41,722 nucleotides of DNA from Candidatus Zhuqueibacterota bacterium (GCA_030950365.1 JAUZRQ010000012.1:1-41722), one strand, 5' to 3'; positions 15,668 to 25,328 are shown, numbered from the stretch's first letter. Translations and numbers: made by a program. Notes: generated from the sequence alone by a model not told the origin.

Positions 15668-16740
15668 ACCCGTTGGAAATCGAAATCTCCCGACAAATCG
15701 AAATCGATGTTTCGTCCATCCGACGCATCCTGCTCACGCGATTGCGTTTCATGGGCGACGTGATCCTGACCACTCCGCTGATTCGCCAGTTACGCCGCGT
15801 TTTCCCGCAGGCGCATCTGGCCTACATGACCGAAGCGCCATATGCGTCCCTGCTGCAGCACAATCCGCATCTGGATGAAATCATTGCTATTAAAACGCGT
15901 CCGGCTGGCTCTCCATGGGCCGAGGTGCGCCAGCAATGGCAGCTTTTTCGGGACCTACGCCGTCGGCAGTTCGATTTAGTCATCGATCTGTTCGGCAATC
16001 CGCGCAGCGCGCAGTTGACATGGGCCACGGGCGCGCGCTGGCGCGTGGGCGGCGATTACCGCGGCCGCCGTTGGCTGTACACCGTACGCGTGCCGCAGAA
16101 CGGTCCCCACGTGGATGCCATTGCCTTCCACCAGCGCAGCCTGCAGGTCATCGGCCTTAATGGCGGAGACAAACGCACCGAGCTTTTTCTGACCGGGGCC
16201 GAGAAACAGGCTGGCGCGGCCTATCTCAAGGCATGCGGCTTCAGCCTGTCCGCGCCAATTGTGGGGCTGCACCCCGGAGCCACCTGGCCGAATAAAATCT
16301 GGCCGGCGGCCAATTTCGCGGCCGTGGCGCGGCAACTGATGTCTGAGGGCGTACAGGTGTTTTTGACCTGCGGGCCAGGTGAGGAAGCCATCGTCCGCGA
16401 GGTGCGCGAACACAGCGGCGGTCGGGCTGTGGCCGGCGATGTGCTGCCGCTGCGCAAACTGGCATCTATTTTGCACCACTTTTCCGGAATGATTGCCAAC
16501 GATTGCGGCGTCATGCACATGGCGGTGGCGGTGGGAACGCCAACCATCGGCATTTTCGGGCCGGGCGAGCCGGATATCTGGTTTCCGTACGATCCGCCGC
16601 ACCGCGCGTTCTGGACCGACATCGATTGCCGGCCCTGCCACCAAAATCATTGTCCGCTGGGCACGCTGGAGTGCATGCACCGCATTGCGCCGGAGCCAGT
16701 GGCGCAAACCATGTTGCACATGCTCAAAAAGGCGGCCTGA
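15661..16740 (+). CDS. glycosyltransferase family 9, heptosyltransferase-like
   Basis: This is a 359-residue GT9 (GT-B fold) glycosyltransferase of the ADP-heptose:LPS heptosyltransferase group, acting at the cytoplasmic face of the inner membrane in lipopolysaccharide core assembly. N-terminal ILLTRLRFMGDVILTTPLI matches the family's acceptor-domain opening with the conserved Gly-Asp. In the C-terminal nucleotide-sugar domain, VGLHPGATWPNKIWP and GMIANDCGVMHMAVAVGTPTIGIFGP are diagnostic. A Cys-rich stretch near the C-terminus (CRPCHQNHCPLG...C) is common in this group. Whether heptose or another sugar is transferred cannot be read from sequence. It overlaps dapF and the next gene. Confidence 0.93.
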   Translation: MVNPLEIEISRQIEIDVSSIRRILLTRLRFMGDVILTTPLIRQLRRVFPQAHLAYMTEAPYASLLQHNPHLDEIIAIKTRPAGSPWAEVRQQWQLFRDLRRRQFDLVIDLFGNPRSAQLTWATGARWRVGGDYRGRRWLYTVRVPQNGPHVDAIAFHQRSLQVIGLNGGDKRTELFLTGAEKQAGAAYLKACGFSLSAPIVGLHPGATWPNKIWPAANFAAVARQLMSEGVQVFLTCGPGEEAIVREVREHSGGRAVAGDVLPLRKLASILHHFSGMIANDCGVMHMAVAVGTPTIGIFGPGEPDIWFPYDPPHRAFWTDIDCRPCHQNHCPLGTLECMHRIAPEPVAQTMLHMLKKAA

Positions 16741-17228
16741 TGCAAACCAAACATTTTCGCCTGTACTCCATTGGGCACGGCAGCGACACGCCGGAGCATT
16801 TCTTGCAGCGTTTGCAAACGTTCGGCATCACGTGTGTGGCGGATGTGCGCCGGTTTCCGCACACGGCGCGACTGTCGCATTTCAAGGACAAATCCCTGCG
16901 CTTGCTGCTGGAACGGGCCGGCATCGATTATGTGCCGCTAGGCGAGTGGCTGGGCGGTTTCCGCAAGGAAGGGTACGAGAGCTACACGCGGACGCCGGAG
17001 TTCTCCGAAGGGCTGCAAAAGCTCATGGCACTGGCCGAGGATCAAAATGTGGCGTTTTTGTGTGCGGAGTTCGATCCGCTGCATTGCCACCGACGGTTCA
17101 TTGCGGCCGAGCTGGTGAAACAGCGGTGGCCGGTGGCGCACATCTTGAAAGATGGCTCGCTGATTTCGCATTCGGATCTCATTCATGGCCAGACCCTCGA
17201 TCTGTTCGATCCAACCAATGGTTTTTGA
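16740..17228 (+). CDS. DUF488-family protein
   Basis: This is a 162-residue DUF488 protein. The family pattern is plain: LYSIGHGSDTPEHFLQRLQ, ITCVADVRRFPHTARLSHFK, YVPLGEWLGGFRK, and the late VAFLCAEFDPLHCHRRFIAAEL with its conserved Cys/His-Arg residues. The biochemical role of DUF488 is not established. Its ATG overlaps the preceding stop codon by one base (TGATG), so it is translationally coupled to the GT9 gene. The following histidine kinase starts six bases after its stop. Confidence 0.9.
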   Translation: MQTKHFRLYSIGHGSDTPEHFLQRLQTFGITCVADVRRFPHTARLSHFKDKSLRLLLERAGIDYVPLGEWLGGFRKEGYESYTRTPEFSEGLQKLMALAEDQNVAFLCAEFDPLHCHRRFIAAELVKQRWPVAHILKDGSLISHSDLIHGQTLDLFDPTNGF

Positions 17229-17234
17229 CGACGC

Positions 17235-18572
17235 ATGCATCTGGAAAAGCTGCTACAAAATCGCAAAACCGTGGTGGTGACGCTCATCGCGGCGATTTTT
17301 CTCGTGCTGGGCGCCCTGAATTTGTTTAGCTGGCTGTTCTTCAAGCGCATGGAGGCCAACCTTGACCATGAGCTGGGCCGGCGGCTGCAATCCGTGGCCG
17401 GACTGGTGGCTCGGCTGGCAGAAAGCGAAATTTTCGGCACCAAACTGGATGCTGAATTGAACGAGGTGGAGCGCTATATCCTGCAAACCAGCCTCGATGA
17501 GCTGCGCGACATTAACCAGTTGCAGGCCATTTACCTGGTGACGCCGGAACTTGTTACAATCTTTTCGTCGCCGCCGCACTTCAAACCCGGCGAGATGATC
17601 CGATACCTAATGGAAGATAGCCTTCAAATTCAGCTCGCACTTCAGGGCCGCAATCAGGCCTCGCCTCTGCATGTGATCGAAGGAAATCGCTTTAAATCGG
17701 GATATGCTCCGTTTCACAATGAACTGGGCAAAATCATCGGGCTCGTCATCGTCGAGGCCTCCGCTGATTTTTTCTCCCTACTCAAGTTCTACCGTCGTGG
17801 TTTGATTCTGGGCGGCATCGTCAGTTTCATGGTGGTGCTGCTGGTGGCGTTTTTTATTTCGTGGATCGTGATGTCGTTCGTGCGGTTGCAGGAGCGGCTG
17901 CATCAAAACGAGCGGCTGGCGGCCATGGGACAAATGGCGGCGACGGTCGCGCATGAAATTCGCAATCCGCTGGGCATCATCAAAAGCACGGCCGAGGTGT
18001 TGCGCAACCGGTACCGCAACCCGGAAAAGCAGGACGAATTGTTGGAATTCATTCCGTCCGAGGTGGACCGGCTGAATCGGCTGGTGAGCGATTTTCTCAC
18101 CTTCGCGCGCGACAGGCAGTACGAGCTCGAAACCGGCGATCTGGTGGCCACCATCGAAAAGGCCATTGAGGACATTCGCGCGGAGATGGCGGGCACGGAA
18201 ACACGCATTCAGTTTGAGCCTTCGGTCAGCAAGCTGGCCGTGCCACATCATTCGGACGCCATTCGGCAGGTGATTTTGAACCTGGTGCGGAACGCCGTAG
18301 AAGCCATGAACGGCAGCGGCGATGTGAAAGTTTTGATTATTCCTGAAACAAAATGGGGGAGAAAACAGGTTAAAGTAAGTGTTGCGGATAACGGCCCCGG
18401 GGTCAGCGGTGATCCCGAGAAGATCTTTGAACCGTTTTATACAACCAAAACGTCGGGCAGCGGTTTAGGACTGGCCATCACCCGGCAGATCATCGAGAAA
18501 CACGGCGGAAAAATCTCCATTCACAGTCACCCCGGCGAAGGCACCACGGTCACATTTTTTCTGCCGAGATGA
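17235..18572 (+). CDS. membrane sensor histidine kinase, orphan
   Basis: This is a 445-residue sensor kinase. Two membrane segments (about residues 13-36 and 199-223) flank a periplasmic sensing region of about 160 residues that I do not recognise. No HAMP domain is evident: a short linker leads straight to the phosphoacceptor helix MGQMAATVAHEIRNPLG with His240. The catalytic domain shows the N box (ILNLVRNAVEAMNG), G1 (VADNGPGV), F (IFEPFYTTK) and G2 (GSGLGLAI). It is the last gene of the dapF operon, starting six bases after the DUF488 gene. No response regulator is encoded in the window, so its partner is elsewhere. Confidence 0.94.
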   Translation: MHLEKLLQNRKTVVVTLIAAIFLVLGALNLFSWLFFKRMEANLDHELGRRLQSVAGLVARLAESEIFGTKLDAELNEVERYILQTSLDELRDINQLQAIYLVTPELVTIFSSPPHFKPGEMIRYLMEDSLQIQLALQGRNQASPLHVIEGNRFKSGYAPFHNELGKIIGLVIVEASADFFSLLKFYRRGLILGGIVSFMVVLLVAFFISWIVMSFVRLQERLHQNERLAAMGQMAATVAHEIRNPLGIIKSTAEVLRNRYRNPEKQDELLEFIPSEVDRLNRLVSDFLTFARDRQYELETGDLVATIEKAIEDIRAEMAGTETRIQFEPSVSKLAVPHHSDAIRQVILNLVRNAVEAMNGSGDVKVLIIPETKWGRKQVKVSVADNGPGVSGDPEKIFEPFYTTKTSGSGLGLAITRQIIEKHGGKISIHSHPGEGTTVTFFLPR

Positions 18573-18876
18573 TGTCCTGGCCGGATTCCGGCACCGCAGA
18601 TGCATACAACGTCACAATCGACAGCAGGTCAGGGCATTGCCTGGCCGCGATCAATTTTCTTGATTTGGTGCGGATTATTGCATAACTTCTTGAAATGGAA
18701 CCCACTTCCGTTCGTCGTCGGAAACCGACGCGATGCCCGCTCCATTTCGGCCGCCGTCCGTGCATGAAGATTATTTTAAGAAACCTTTTACATAAACATC
18801 AACAACGCGAATTCAACAAAACCACTGGCTGTTGGGAAGTCATTTTGATCAATCCATAAACGTGGGTGGAATACTC
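18573..18876. other. intergenic stretch
   Basis: No gene is supported. Two small dyads are present: CCGGATTCCGG near 18580 and CGTCGG-AAA-CCGACG at 18716-18730. Neither has a T-run. The last 100 bases are A+T-rich and probably carry the promoter of the next gene. Confidence 0.5.
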
Positions 18877-21800
18877 ATGAGCATGAAGTCAATCTCTCGC
18901 GTCTTTTTGGGGATTTGGACGGTTCTGTTGCTGGCGGCACAGGCGCACGCGCAGTTTGGAAAAAACAAGATTCAGTATCACGATTACGAGTGGAAATACA
19001 TACAGACCGAGCATTATGATATTTATTTCTACGGCGATGGCCTGAATGCGGCCAAATTTGCCGCCGCAGTGGCGGAATCCTCATACAAGCAAATCAGCCG
19101 CCTGCTGGATTTTGAAATGCAGGCCCGCACCCCCATCATCCTGTATAACTCACACAATGATTTCGAGGAGACTACGGTATCGCCGGAAATTCAGGAAGAA
19201 TCCGTGGGCGGTTTTACCGAATTTTTAAAGAACCGGGTGGTTTTGCCATATGATGGATCGGCTGAGCAGTTTCGGCATGTGATTCATCATGAGCTGTTTC
19301 ACAGCCTGCATCTCCAGTATTTTTATGGTGTTGGGCCCGGTGCCATCATTCAGGGCATCTCGGGATTCGCCATCCCACCCTGGTTTGAAGAAGGAAGCGC
19401 GGAATACTTTTCCATCCATTGGGATACCGAGTCTGACAATTTCATTCGAGATGCTGTGGTTTCAGGATATATGCCGCCGATTCCACGCATGTGGGGGTTT
19501 ATGGCCTACAAAGGGGGACAGGCTCTCATGTATTGGATCGAACGTCGATATGGGATCGAAAAAATTACGCAATTGAATGCGGTCATGCGACAACGTAAAA
19601 ATGTGCAAAGGGCCTTTCGTTCGGTTTTTGGTATGAGTGTTGAAGAGCTCAGTGATAAATGGCATCAAGATCTGAAAAAAGAATACTGGCCAGAAATTGC
19701 CAAACGCAAGGCTCCGGATGAATTAGCCATGCCCATTACCGATCACCGCAAGAACGTTAATTTTGTAAACAACGGGCCTTCCCTTAGCCCAAAAGGCGAT
19801 AAAATTGCTTTTTTAAGTGATCAGGCCGGCAAATTCGATATTTGGGTGGCCTCGACCCTGACGCCGAAGAAACCCAAAAAGCTGGTAAGCGGCCAGAAAT
19901 ATAGCGGCCTGGAAGAGATGAAGTGGCTGCGTCCGGGAATTACCTGGTCGCCGGATGGCAAAAAGCTTGCTTTCGCTGCCAAGGCCGGTGAACGGGATGC
20001 CATTTATATTGTTGATGTGCGCAGCGGCAGGATTGAGAAGAGCTTTAGACCGCGTCTGGATGGCCTGTGGAGTCCGGCGTGGTCACCGGACGGTCGTTAC
20101 ATTGCTTTCATGGGCGCCAAAGCCGGCCGCAGTGACATCATGCTGATCGATGTGTATTCCGGCGAGATCACCCGGGTGACGGACGATCCGTACACCGATA
20201 TGGAGCCGGCCTGGTCGCCCGATGGGCAGTGGATCGCTTTTACTTCTGATCGCGGCGTGTTCAAAGAGCCGGTGGAAGATGTACTTCCGCTTGCCGATTT
20301 CGCCAATATCGATGTGTTTCTTGTCCGCCCGGATGGTAGCGACCTGAAGCAGGTGACCTTCGGTCCATACAAAGATAAATTTCCCATCTTCTATCATAGC
20401 AGCGATTCCCTGCTTTACATTTCCGATGCCAACGGCATCAGCAATATCTATTTTCTCAATCTGAAAACTGGCGAAAGCAAGCCATTGACCAACCTGCTGA
20501 CCGGCGCGGTACAGATTTCCGCTTCTATCGAGGGCGACCGAATTGCGTTTACCTCGTTTTACCGCGGTGGATATGATATTTACCTGTGGAAAACGCCGTT
20601 TCAGGATGTGGATTCACTCGGCGAGCTTGAGCCGACGCCGTTCCGCAAACGGCAAATGAAGCAAAAAGAAAAGCCGCACATGCTCACCGAAAAATCGAAC
20701 GGCAAAGAGCGCCCCAAATTCGATATCATGGATCGGCCGTTTCGCAAGTTCGTATTCGATGCCGACTTTCGCGAAGGCAAGATTCGCAACCAGACCATGC
20801 TCGCCGCGCCGGTGGAAATCGCCAAATCGGAACGGCTGACCGAAAAAGGTGAGTTCAAGGTCAGTCCATACAGAACCAAGTTCTCGGTGGACTGGATCGG
20901 AGCCGCCGGCGGCTATGATCCGTTCTTCGGCGTGAGCGGCTACACGCAAATTATCCTCAGCGATTTGATGGGCCATCAGCAAATCGGCATCGGCATTAAC
21001 CTGATTCGTAATATTCAAAATAGCGATTTTATTGTGAGCTGGAATTATTTACCAAAACGCTATGACATAGGCGTTCAGCTTTTCCATTTTGCCTATTTCT
21101 TCCAGACTACCTTTGGTATCGAGCGGCTGCGACATCTGGGCGCCCAAGCATTTTTCTTGTATCCGATCTCGCGGTTTAAGCGCATTGAATTCATGACCAA
21201 CCTTACGCAATTGCGTGAGCAGAATCTGATTTATACGGATATTTTCCCGCAGCAAATCACCACGGCCATGCCCATGACCCTGGCGTACGTATCCGACAAC
21301 ACCTTTTGGCGATTCTTCGGACCGTTCAGCGGAACCCGCTACCGCCTGAGTCTGATTTGGGCACCGCAGTTGCGCAATAGCTGGCTGTCATTCCAGACCG
21401 CCATGTTGGATTACCGAACCTATCTACCGCTGTCTAAAGAGGTCGGCTTTGCGTTCCGCATCAACGGCGGCGTGAGCGGAGGCCCGAACCCGATGCAGTT
21501 CATTATTGGCGGCGTGGAAAACTGGATCAACCCGCGCTTTGCACAGGACATCAACCGGATTGACATCACCAATTTCTTTTTCAGCTACTTCGCCTTTCCG
21601 TTGCGCGGCGCCAATTACTACGAACGCGTCGGCACCCGTTTTTTTCTGATCAACGCCGAGCTGCGCTTTCCGCTGGTGGACTACTTCATCATCCGCTTTC
21701 CGCTGCCCATGGGCTTTGCCAATATCCGCGGTGCCGGCTTTCTGGATGTGGGCTCGGCCTGGGATTCGGATAAGCGCTTTCGCGGCACCACGGTTAACGA

Positions 21801-21960
21801 AACAGGGGAAGTGGTTTTGCGCGATATTGTGGCGTCCTTCGGCTGGGGCTTCCGTGCCAACATGGGCATTTTCCTGCTGCGCATGGATACGGCCTGGCGC
21901 ACCGACCTGGCTTCGACCAGCAAACCGCAGTACTTGTTCAGCCTGGGCATCGATTTCTAA
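18877..21960 (+). CDS. exported peptidase-MA / TolB-propeller / outer-membrane-barrel protein
   Basis: This is a 1027-residue three-part envelope protein. After a signal peptide (VFLGIWTVLLLAAQAHAQ) comes a gluzincin-like domain with HHELFHSL (His138, Glu139, His142) and the downstream Glu of WFEEGSAEY (about 171-172), as in the peptidase MA-like superfamily. Residues of about 295-580 contain TolB/PD40-type propeller repeats, each with a WSPDG-like turn (SLSPKGDKIAFLSD, TWSPDGKKLAF, AWSPDGRYIAF, AWSPDGQWIAFTSDR). The last 340 residues are rich in alternating aromatic strands and end in Phe (YLFSLGIDF), as expected of an Omp85/surface-antigen-type barrel. It probably sits in the outer membrane; the substrate is unknown. 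The start ATG 18877 follows GGTGGAA; ATG 18883 is possible. Confidence 0.85.
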   Translation: MSMKSISRVFLGIWTVLLLAAQAHAQFGKNKIQYHDYEWKYIQTEHYDIYFYGDGLNAAKFAAAVAESSYKQISRLLDFEMQARTPIILYNSHNDFEETTVSPEIQEESVGGFTEFLKNRVVLPYDGSAEQFRHVIHHELFHSLHLQYFYGVGPGAIIQGISGFAIPPWFEEGSAEYFSIHWDTESDNFIRDAVVSGYMPPIPRMWGFMAYKGGQALMYWIERRYGIEKITQLNAVMRQRKNVQRAFRSVFGMSVEELSDKWHQDLKKEYWPEIAKRKAPDELAMPITDHRKNVNFVNNGPSLSPKGDKIAFLSDQAGKFDIWVASTLTPKKPKKLVSGQKYSGLEEMKWLRPGITWSPDGKKLAFAAKAGERDAIYIVDVRSGRIEKSFRPRLDGLWSPAWSPDGRYIAFMGAKAGRSDIMLIDVYSGEITRVTDDPYTDMEPAWSPDGQWIAFTSDRGVFKEPVEDVLPLADFANIDVFLVRPDGSDLKQVTFGPYKDKFPIFYHSSDSLLYISDANGISNIYFLNLKTGESKPLTNLLTGAVQISASIEGDRIAFTSFYRGGYDIYLWKTPFQDVDSLGELEPTPFRKRQMKQKEKPHMLTEKSNGKERPKFDIMDRPFRKFVFDADFREGKIRNQTMLAAPVEIAKSERLTEKGEFKVSPYRTKFSVDWIGAAGGYDPFFGVSGYTQIILSDLMGHQQIGIGINLIRNIQNSDFIVSWNYLPKRYDIGVQLFHFAYFFQTTFGIERLRHLGAQAFFLYPISRFKRIEFMTNLTQLREQNLIYTDIFPQQITTAMPMTLAYVSDNTFWRFFGPFSGTRYRLSLIWAPQLRNSWLSFQTAMLDYRTYLPLSKEVGFAFRINGGVSGGPNPMQFIIGGVENWINPRFAQDINRIDITNFFFSYFAFPLRGANYYERVGTRFFLINAELRFPLVDYFIIRFPLPMGFANIRGAGFLDVGSAWDSDKRFRGTTVNETGEVVLRDIVASFGWGFRANMGIFLLRMDTAWRTDLASTSKPQYLFSLGIDF

Positions 21961-22002
21961 ATCGTGAATGCAACGGATTTTCATAAACGGATGGACTCCA
22001 TT

Positions 22003-23274
22003 ATGGCAACAAAAAAGATCCGATTTCGCTCAATTCAACCGTTGATGTTTATAGGATCAATTCTCGGCTTGATGGCGGGCGGCTGCGCCGTCCCCAGCGG
22101 AGGCGTGCACGGAACGGACGTGTGGTCGCGTCTGAACCTGTCAGCTCGCGTGATCAATCTACCTTCAGAAACGCCGAATCTGGGCCGGGTGGTGTGCTTC
22201 GCCGAGGTCCGCTACCGCGATATTCAGTTTGTTAAAACCGATGACGGCTACGAGGCCGTGCTGGAATTCACGTTTTCGATTTATCAGAAAGACAACCGCG
22301 AACCGCTGAAACTCACCGACCGCAAGAAAATCCTGCGTGTGGGGACGTTCCGGGAAACCATCGATCGCAAGAAAACGGTGCGCTTACTGGAAAATTTTGA
22401 GGTGCCGTTTGGTCAGTACACGGCGCGGGTAGTGGTGCGCGATCGCAATGCGCGCAGCATGGGCATCGCCAGCGAATCGATCGAAGTGGTGGACCTGTAC
22501 AGCAATCTATTTATCAGCCGCCCGATCTTGATGTGGGACTCGGTGAGCACGCTCGATCCCGATCAAATGGTGCCGTTTCAAAATCGTCGATATGAAAACG
22601 ATGTTTTCGCATTAGTGGTGGTTGGCGGTATCAATCCCAAAGAAACCTACAAAATTCATTACCGCCTCGAGGACACACGCGGACAGATGATGTATGAGCG
22701 CACGATGAATTTGAAACCAACTGGCCGAGTGAATTTCGTTTCGCTGCGCATTCCGGTGAGCAAACTGGCGCTGGGCAAAACCAACATTCTGGTGACCGCC
22801 GAACAATTCGGCAACCGCGTCGCCAGCCGTTTGACGCTGTATTCCTCTTTGGGCCGCGGCACCGAGGTCACGCAAAACATCGATTCCTACATCGAGCCAA
22901 TGCGCTACATAATGCCATCGGATGACTGGAAGAGACTGCGCGACGCTAACCCAGAAGAGCGCAAAAAGCTGTTTGAAGCCTTCTGGAAAGAACGGGATCC
23001 CGATCCGAATGATTTGGTCAATCCACTAATGGAAGAGTTCTTCTTCCGGGTGCAGGAAGCAAATCAGAAATTCAGTTGGGGCTCGGAAGAAGGCTGGGAA
23101 ACCGATCGTGGTCGGATCTACATCATTTACGGCCCGCCGGACAGCATCGAGCGGCAGCGATCGCCACGCTCGGGCATCACCTATGAAATCTGGCGCTACT
23201 ATAATATCGGTAGGCAATTCGTGTTCGAGGATCGCTACAATAATGGCAATTACCGGCTGTATTCATCGAATTGA
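22003..23274 (+). CDS. GWxTD-domain lipoprotein
   Basis: This is a 423-residue protein with a lipoprotein signal: a basic start, a hydrophobic core, and the lipobox LMAGGC with Cys28. The C-terminal domain carries the signature Gly-Trp-Glu-Thr-Asp at 364-368, followed by RGRIYIIYGPPDSIERQ and YEIWRYYNIGRQFVFEDRY. The preceding DPDPNDLVNPLMEEFFFRVQEAN is typical of the GWxTD family. The middle region is predicted to be beta-sandwich. The family's function is unknown; it is mainly found in FCB-group and related uncultured bacteria. It follows the peptidase/propeller/barrel gene by 42 bases and precedes a triple-BON protein. ATG 22003 is preferred over upstream in-frame starts because a signal peptide begins there. 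Confidence 0.9.
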   Translation: MATKKIRFRSIQPLMFIGSILGLMAGGCAVPSGGVHGTDVWSRLNLSARVINLPSETPNLGRVVCFAEVRYRDIQFVKTDDGYEAVLEFTFSIYQKDNREPLKLTDRKKILRVGTFRETIDRKKTVRLLENFEVPFGQYTARVVVRDRNARSMGIASESIEVVDLYSNLFISRPILMWDSVSTLDPDQMVPFQNRRYENDVFALVVVGGINPKETYKIHYRLEDTRGQMMYERTMNLKPTGRVNFVSLRIPVSKLALGKTNILVTAEQFGNRVASRLTLYSSLGRGTEVTQNIDSYIEPMRYIMPSDDWKRLRDANPEERKKLFEAFWKERDPDPNDLVNPLMEEFFFRVQEANQKFSWGSEEGWETDRGRIYIIYGPPDSIERQRSPRSGITYEIWRYYNIGRQFVFEDRYNNGNYRLYSSN

Positions 23275-23334
23275 TGGAATCCATTGTTCAGGTTCAGGCT
23301 TTGCATCCGTGAATTTTGTAACCGGGAGAAACTT

Positions 23335-24090
23335 ATGCGTCAGCAGGGGAACGCGGTGACCCGCATTGCAACCTGTGTGTTTGGTTTAATCCTTGCGACC
23401 GGGATGTTTTCCGGTTTCGGTCTGGCTCAACAGACCAGGGAAGATTCGCTGTTGGCCAGCCGCATTCTGGAAGAATTTGAGAAAGACAGCCGGATGCCGG
23501 TCAGCGGCATTTCCGTTGTGGTGCTGAACGGCATGGTACGGCTCAAGGGCGTGGTTTCCACCCTGGCCCAAAAGCACTGGGCCGAGGAAATTGCCTATGG
23601 TGTCCCCGGCGTGCGCGTGGTGGACAACAAACTCTGGGTCGATCGGCCGCGCATTTCCGATGCCAGGTTGAAAAAGAACATCGAGAAAACATTGCGCAGC
23701 AATCCGGATTCGCTGTTCAAGCACGTGCGCGTGCGAGTCGAGGATGGCGAAGTGCGGCTGAAAGGCACCGTGAGTAGCTGGGGCGCCAAATACACCGCCA
23801 CCGACATCCTGTCGATGATTCCCGGGGTGCAGAAAATCAAAAATGACCTCAAAATCCGCGACGCCAAAAACCGCACCGATGAGCAAATTCGCCGCGCGGT
23901 GATCCGCGCCATTCGTAAGAAAATTTCCACCAGTAGTGAGTATTGGATCAAGGTGAAAGTGGTGCGCGGCGTGGTGACTCTCAAGGGGCGCGTGCGTAGC
24001 GAAAATGAAAAGCGCATTGCCATTCAGACGGCGCTGTTCGTGCCAGGCGTCGCTGAACTGGTGGACAAACTGGAGGTCCTGCCAGAATAG
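23335..24090 (+). CDS. exported protein with three BON domains
   Basis: This is a 251-residue protein with a signal peptide (CVFGLILATGMFSGFGLAQQ) and three tandem BON domains, roughly residues 38-105, 109-175 and 182-251. Each has a helix followed by a V.V.NG.VRLKG.V strand and a PGV...V.... motif: VVVLNGMVRLKGVV / VPGVRVV, VRVEDGEVRLKGTV / IPGVQKI, VKVVRGVVTLKGRV / VPGVAEL. BON domains are thought to bind lipid or act in envelope stability. GGGAGA lies before ATG 23335. It lies 60 bases after the GWxTD gene and is probably cotranscribed. Confidence 0.9.
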   Translation: MRQQGNAVTRIATCVFGLILATGMFSGFGLAQQTREDSLLASRILEEFEKDSRMPVSGISVVVLNGMVRLKGVVSTLAQKHWAEEIAYGVPGVRVVDNKLWVDRPRISDARLKKNIEKTLRSNPDSLFKHVRVRVEDGEVRLKGTVSSWGAKYTATDILSMIPGVQKIKNDLKIRDAKNRTDEQIRRAVIRAIRKKISTSSEYWIKVKVVRGVVTLKGRVRSENEKRIAIQTALFVPGVAELVDKLEVLPE

Positions 24091-24272
24091 CGTGCCTGGG
24101 GAGGCATTTCAGGGGGAGCCTTACGCAATAAGAGAAAGTTTTCTGCTCTTTCGTTCCATTCTGTTTGCCCTTTCCTGCCTTCTCTCGTAGATTGCGCATG
24201 AGTCACCGGACCAGGGCATTCGTGTGCCATTGGGTCCTTTTCCAAAGCCGCTCATGCAAATCGAGGGTATTC

Positions 24273-25328
24273 ATGTTCAAAAAGAAGTGGTTTCGCGTTG
24301 CCGTCACGCTGCTTTTCGTGCTGGCGTTTCTGGTTTTGAAAACCTATCGCGATGCCGGTGAATTCAAAGCGATTCAGGCGATTGGTGGGCAGGAATGCCG
24401 GTTGGTTTCTGGCGTTCAAAGTTCCGAAGACATCACCATTCATCCGAAAACGGGCATGGCCTTCATCTCCTCCGATGACCGCCGGGCCTTTGTGCAGGGG
24501 CTGACCTCGCAGCCGGGCGCCATTTACGGTTTCGATCTGACAAGCTCGGAGCCGGTGCTGGTCAACCTGACGCCGACCCTGCCGTTCGAATTCCATCCCC
24601 ATGGTATTGGTCTGTATATCGATGACAGCGATTCTACCTGGCTCTTTGTGGTCAATCACCGTGAGGATGCATCGTATGTGGAAATATTTCAGTTTGACGG
24701 TAGCCGATTGCGTTACGTGGAATCCATTCATGGCGAACGGATGCACAGCCCTAACGATGTCCTCCCCGTGGGGCGGCGGCAATTTTACGTGACCAACGAC
24801 CATGGCAATACTTCGAAACTGGGGCGCCTGCTCGAAGAATATTTGCAACTGGCGCGATCGCATTTGCTCTACTACGATGGCCATTCTTTCCGCGAAGTCG
24901 CCGGCGGGTTCGGATACGCCAACGGCGTCAATATGAGTCCGGATGGTCGGCGGCTGTATGTGGCGGCGACCACCAGCAAGGCGGTGTTTGTGTTTAATCG
25001 CGATCCCCACAGTGGCGATTTGACGCCGCGTCAGCGGATCGATCTCGGCACCGGGGTGGATAATATCGAAGTCGATGCAAACGGCGATTTGTGGATTGGG
25101 GCGCACCCCAAACTGCTGACGTTTGTCGCCTATTCAAAAGATGCGAATAAGCTCTCGCCATCTCAGGTAGTACGCATTCACTGGCGGGGGGAGGGAAATT
25201 TCGATATCAATTACATGTATAGCAGTGATGGCCGGCCTCTATCTGGCTCCAGTGTGGTCGCCGTTTGGGGAGAGCATTTGCTCATCGGCTCGGTGTTCGA
25301 TCCGGCGTTTTTATGGTGCAAAAGGTAA
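24273..25328 (+). CDS. membrane-anchored paraoxonase/arylesterase-like protein
   Basis: This is a 351-residue protein resembling the serum paraoxonase (PON/arylesterase) family, six-bladed propellers that hydrolyse lactones and esters using calcium. An uncleaved-looking N-terminal membrane segment (about residues 8-23, VAVTLLFVLAFLVL) matches the retained anchor of PON proteins. Typical stretches include SSEDITIHPKTGMAFISSDDR, FHPHGIGLYID, LFVVNHRE, MHSPNDVLPVGRRQFYVTNDH, GFGYANGVNMSPDGRRLYVA and GVDNIEVDANGDLWIGAHP, which supply the Asn/Asp/Glu calcium ligands. The substrate is unknown. ATG 24273 is preceded by GAGGG. The next gene follows after 67 bases. Confidence 0.88.
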   Translation: MFKKKWFRVAVTLLFVLAFLVLKTYRDAGEFKAIQAIGGQECRLVSGVQSSEDITIHPKTGMAFISSDDRRAFVQGLTSQPGAIYGFDLTSSEPVLVNLTPTLPFEFHPHGIGLYIDDSDSTWLFVVNHREDASYVEIFQFDGSRLRYVESIHGERMHSPNDVLPVGRRQFYVTNDHGNTSKLGRLLEEYLQLARSHLLYYDGHSFREVAGGFGYANGVNMSPDGRRLYVAATTSKAVFVFNRDPHSGDLTPRQRIDLGTGVDNIEVDANGDLWIGAHPKLLTFVAYSKDANKLSPSQVVRIHWRGEGNFDINYMYSSDGRPLSGSSVVAVWGEHLLIGSVFDPAFLWCKR

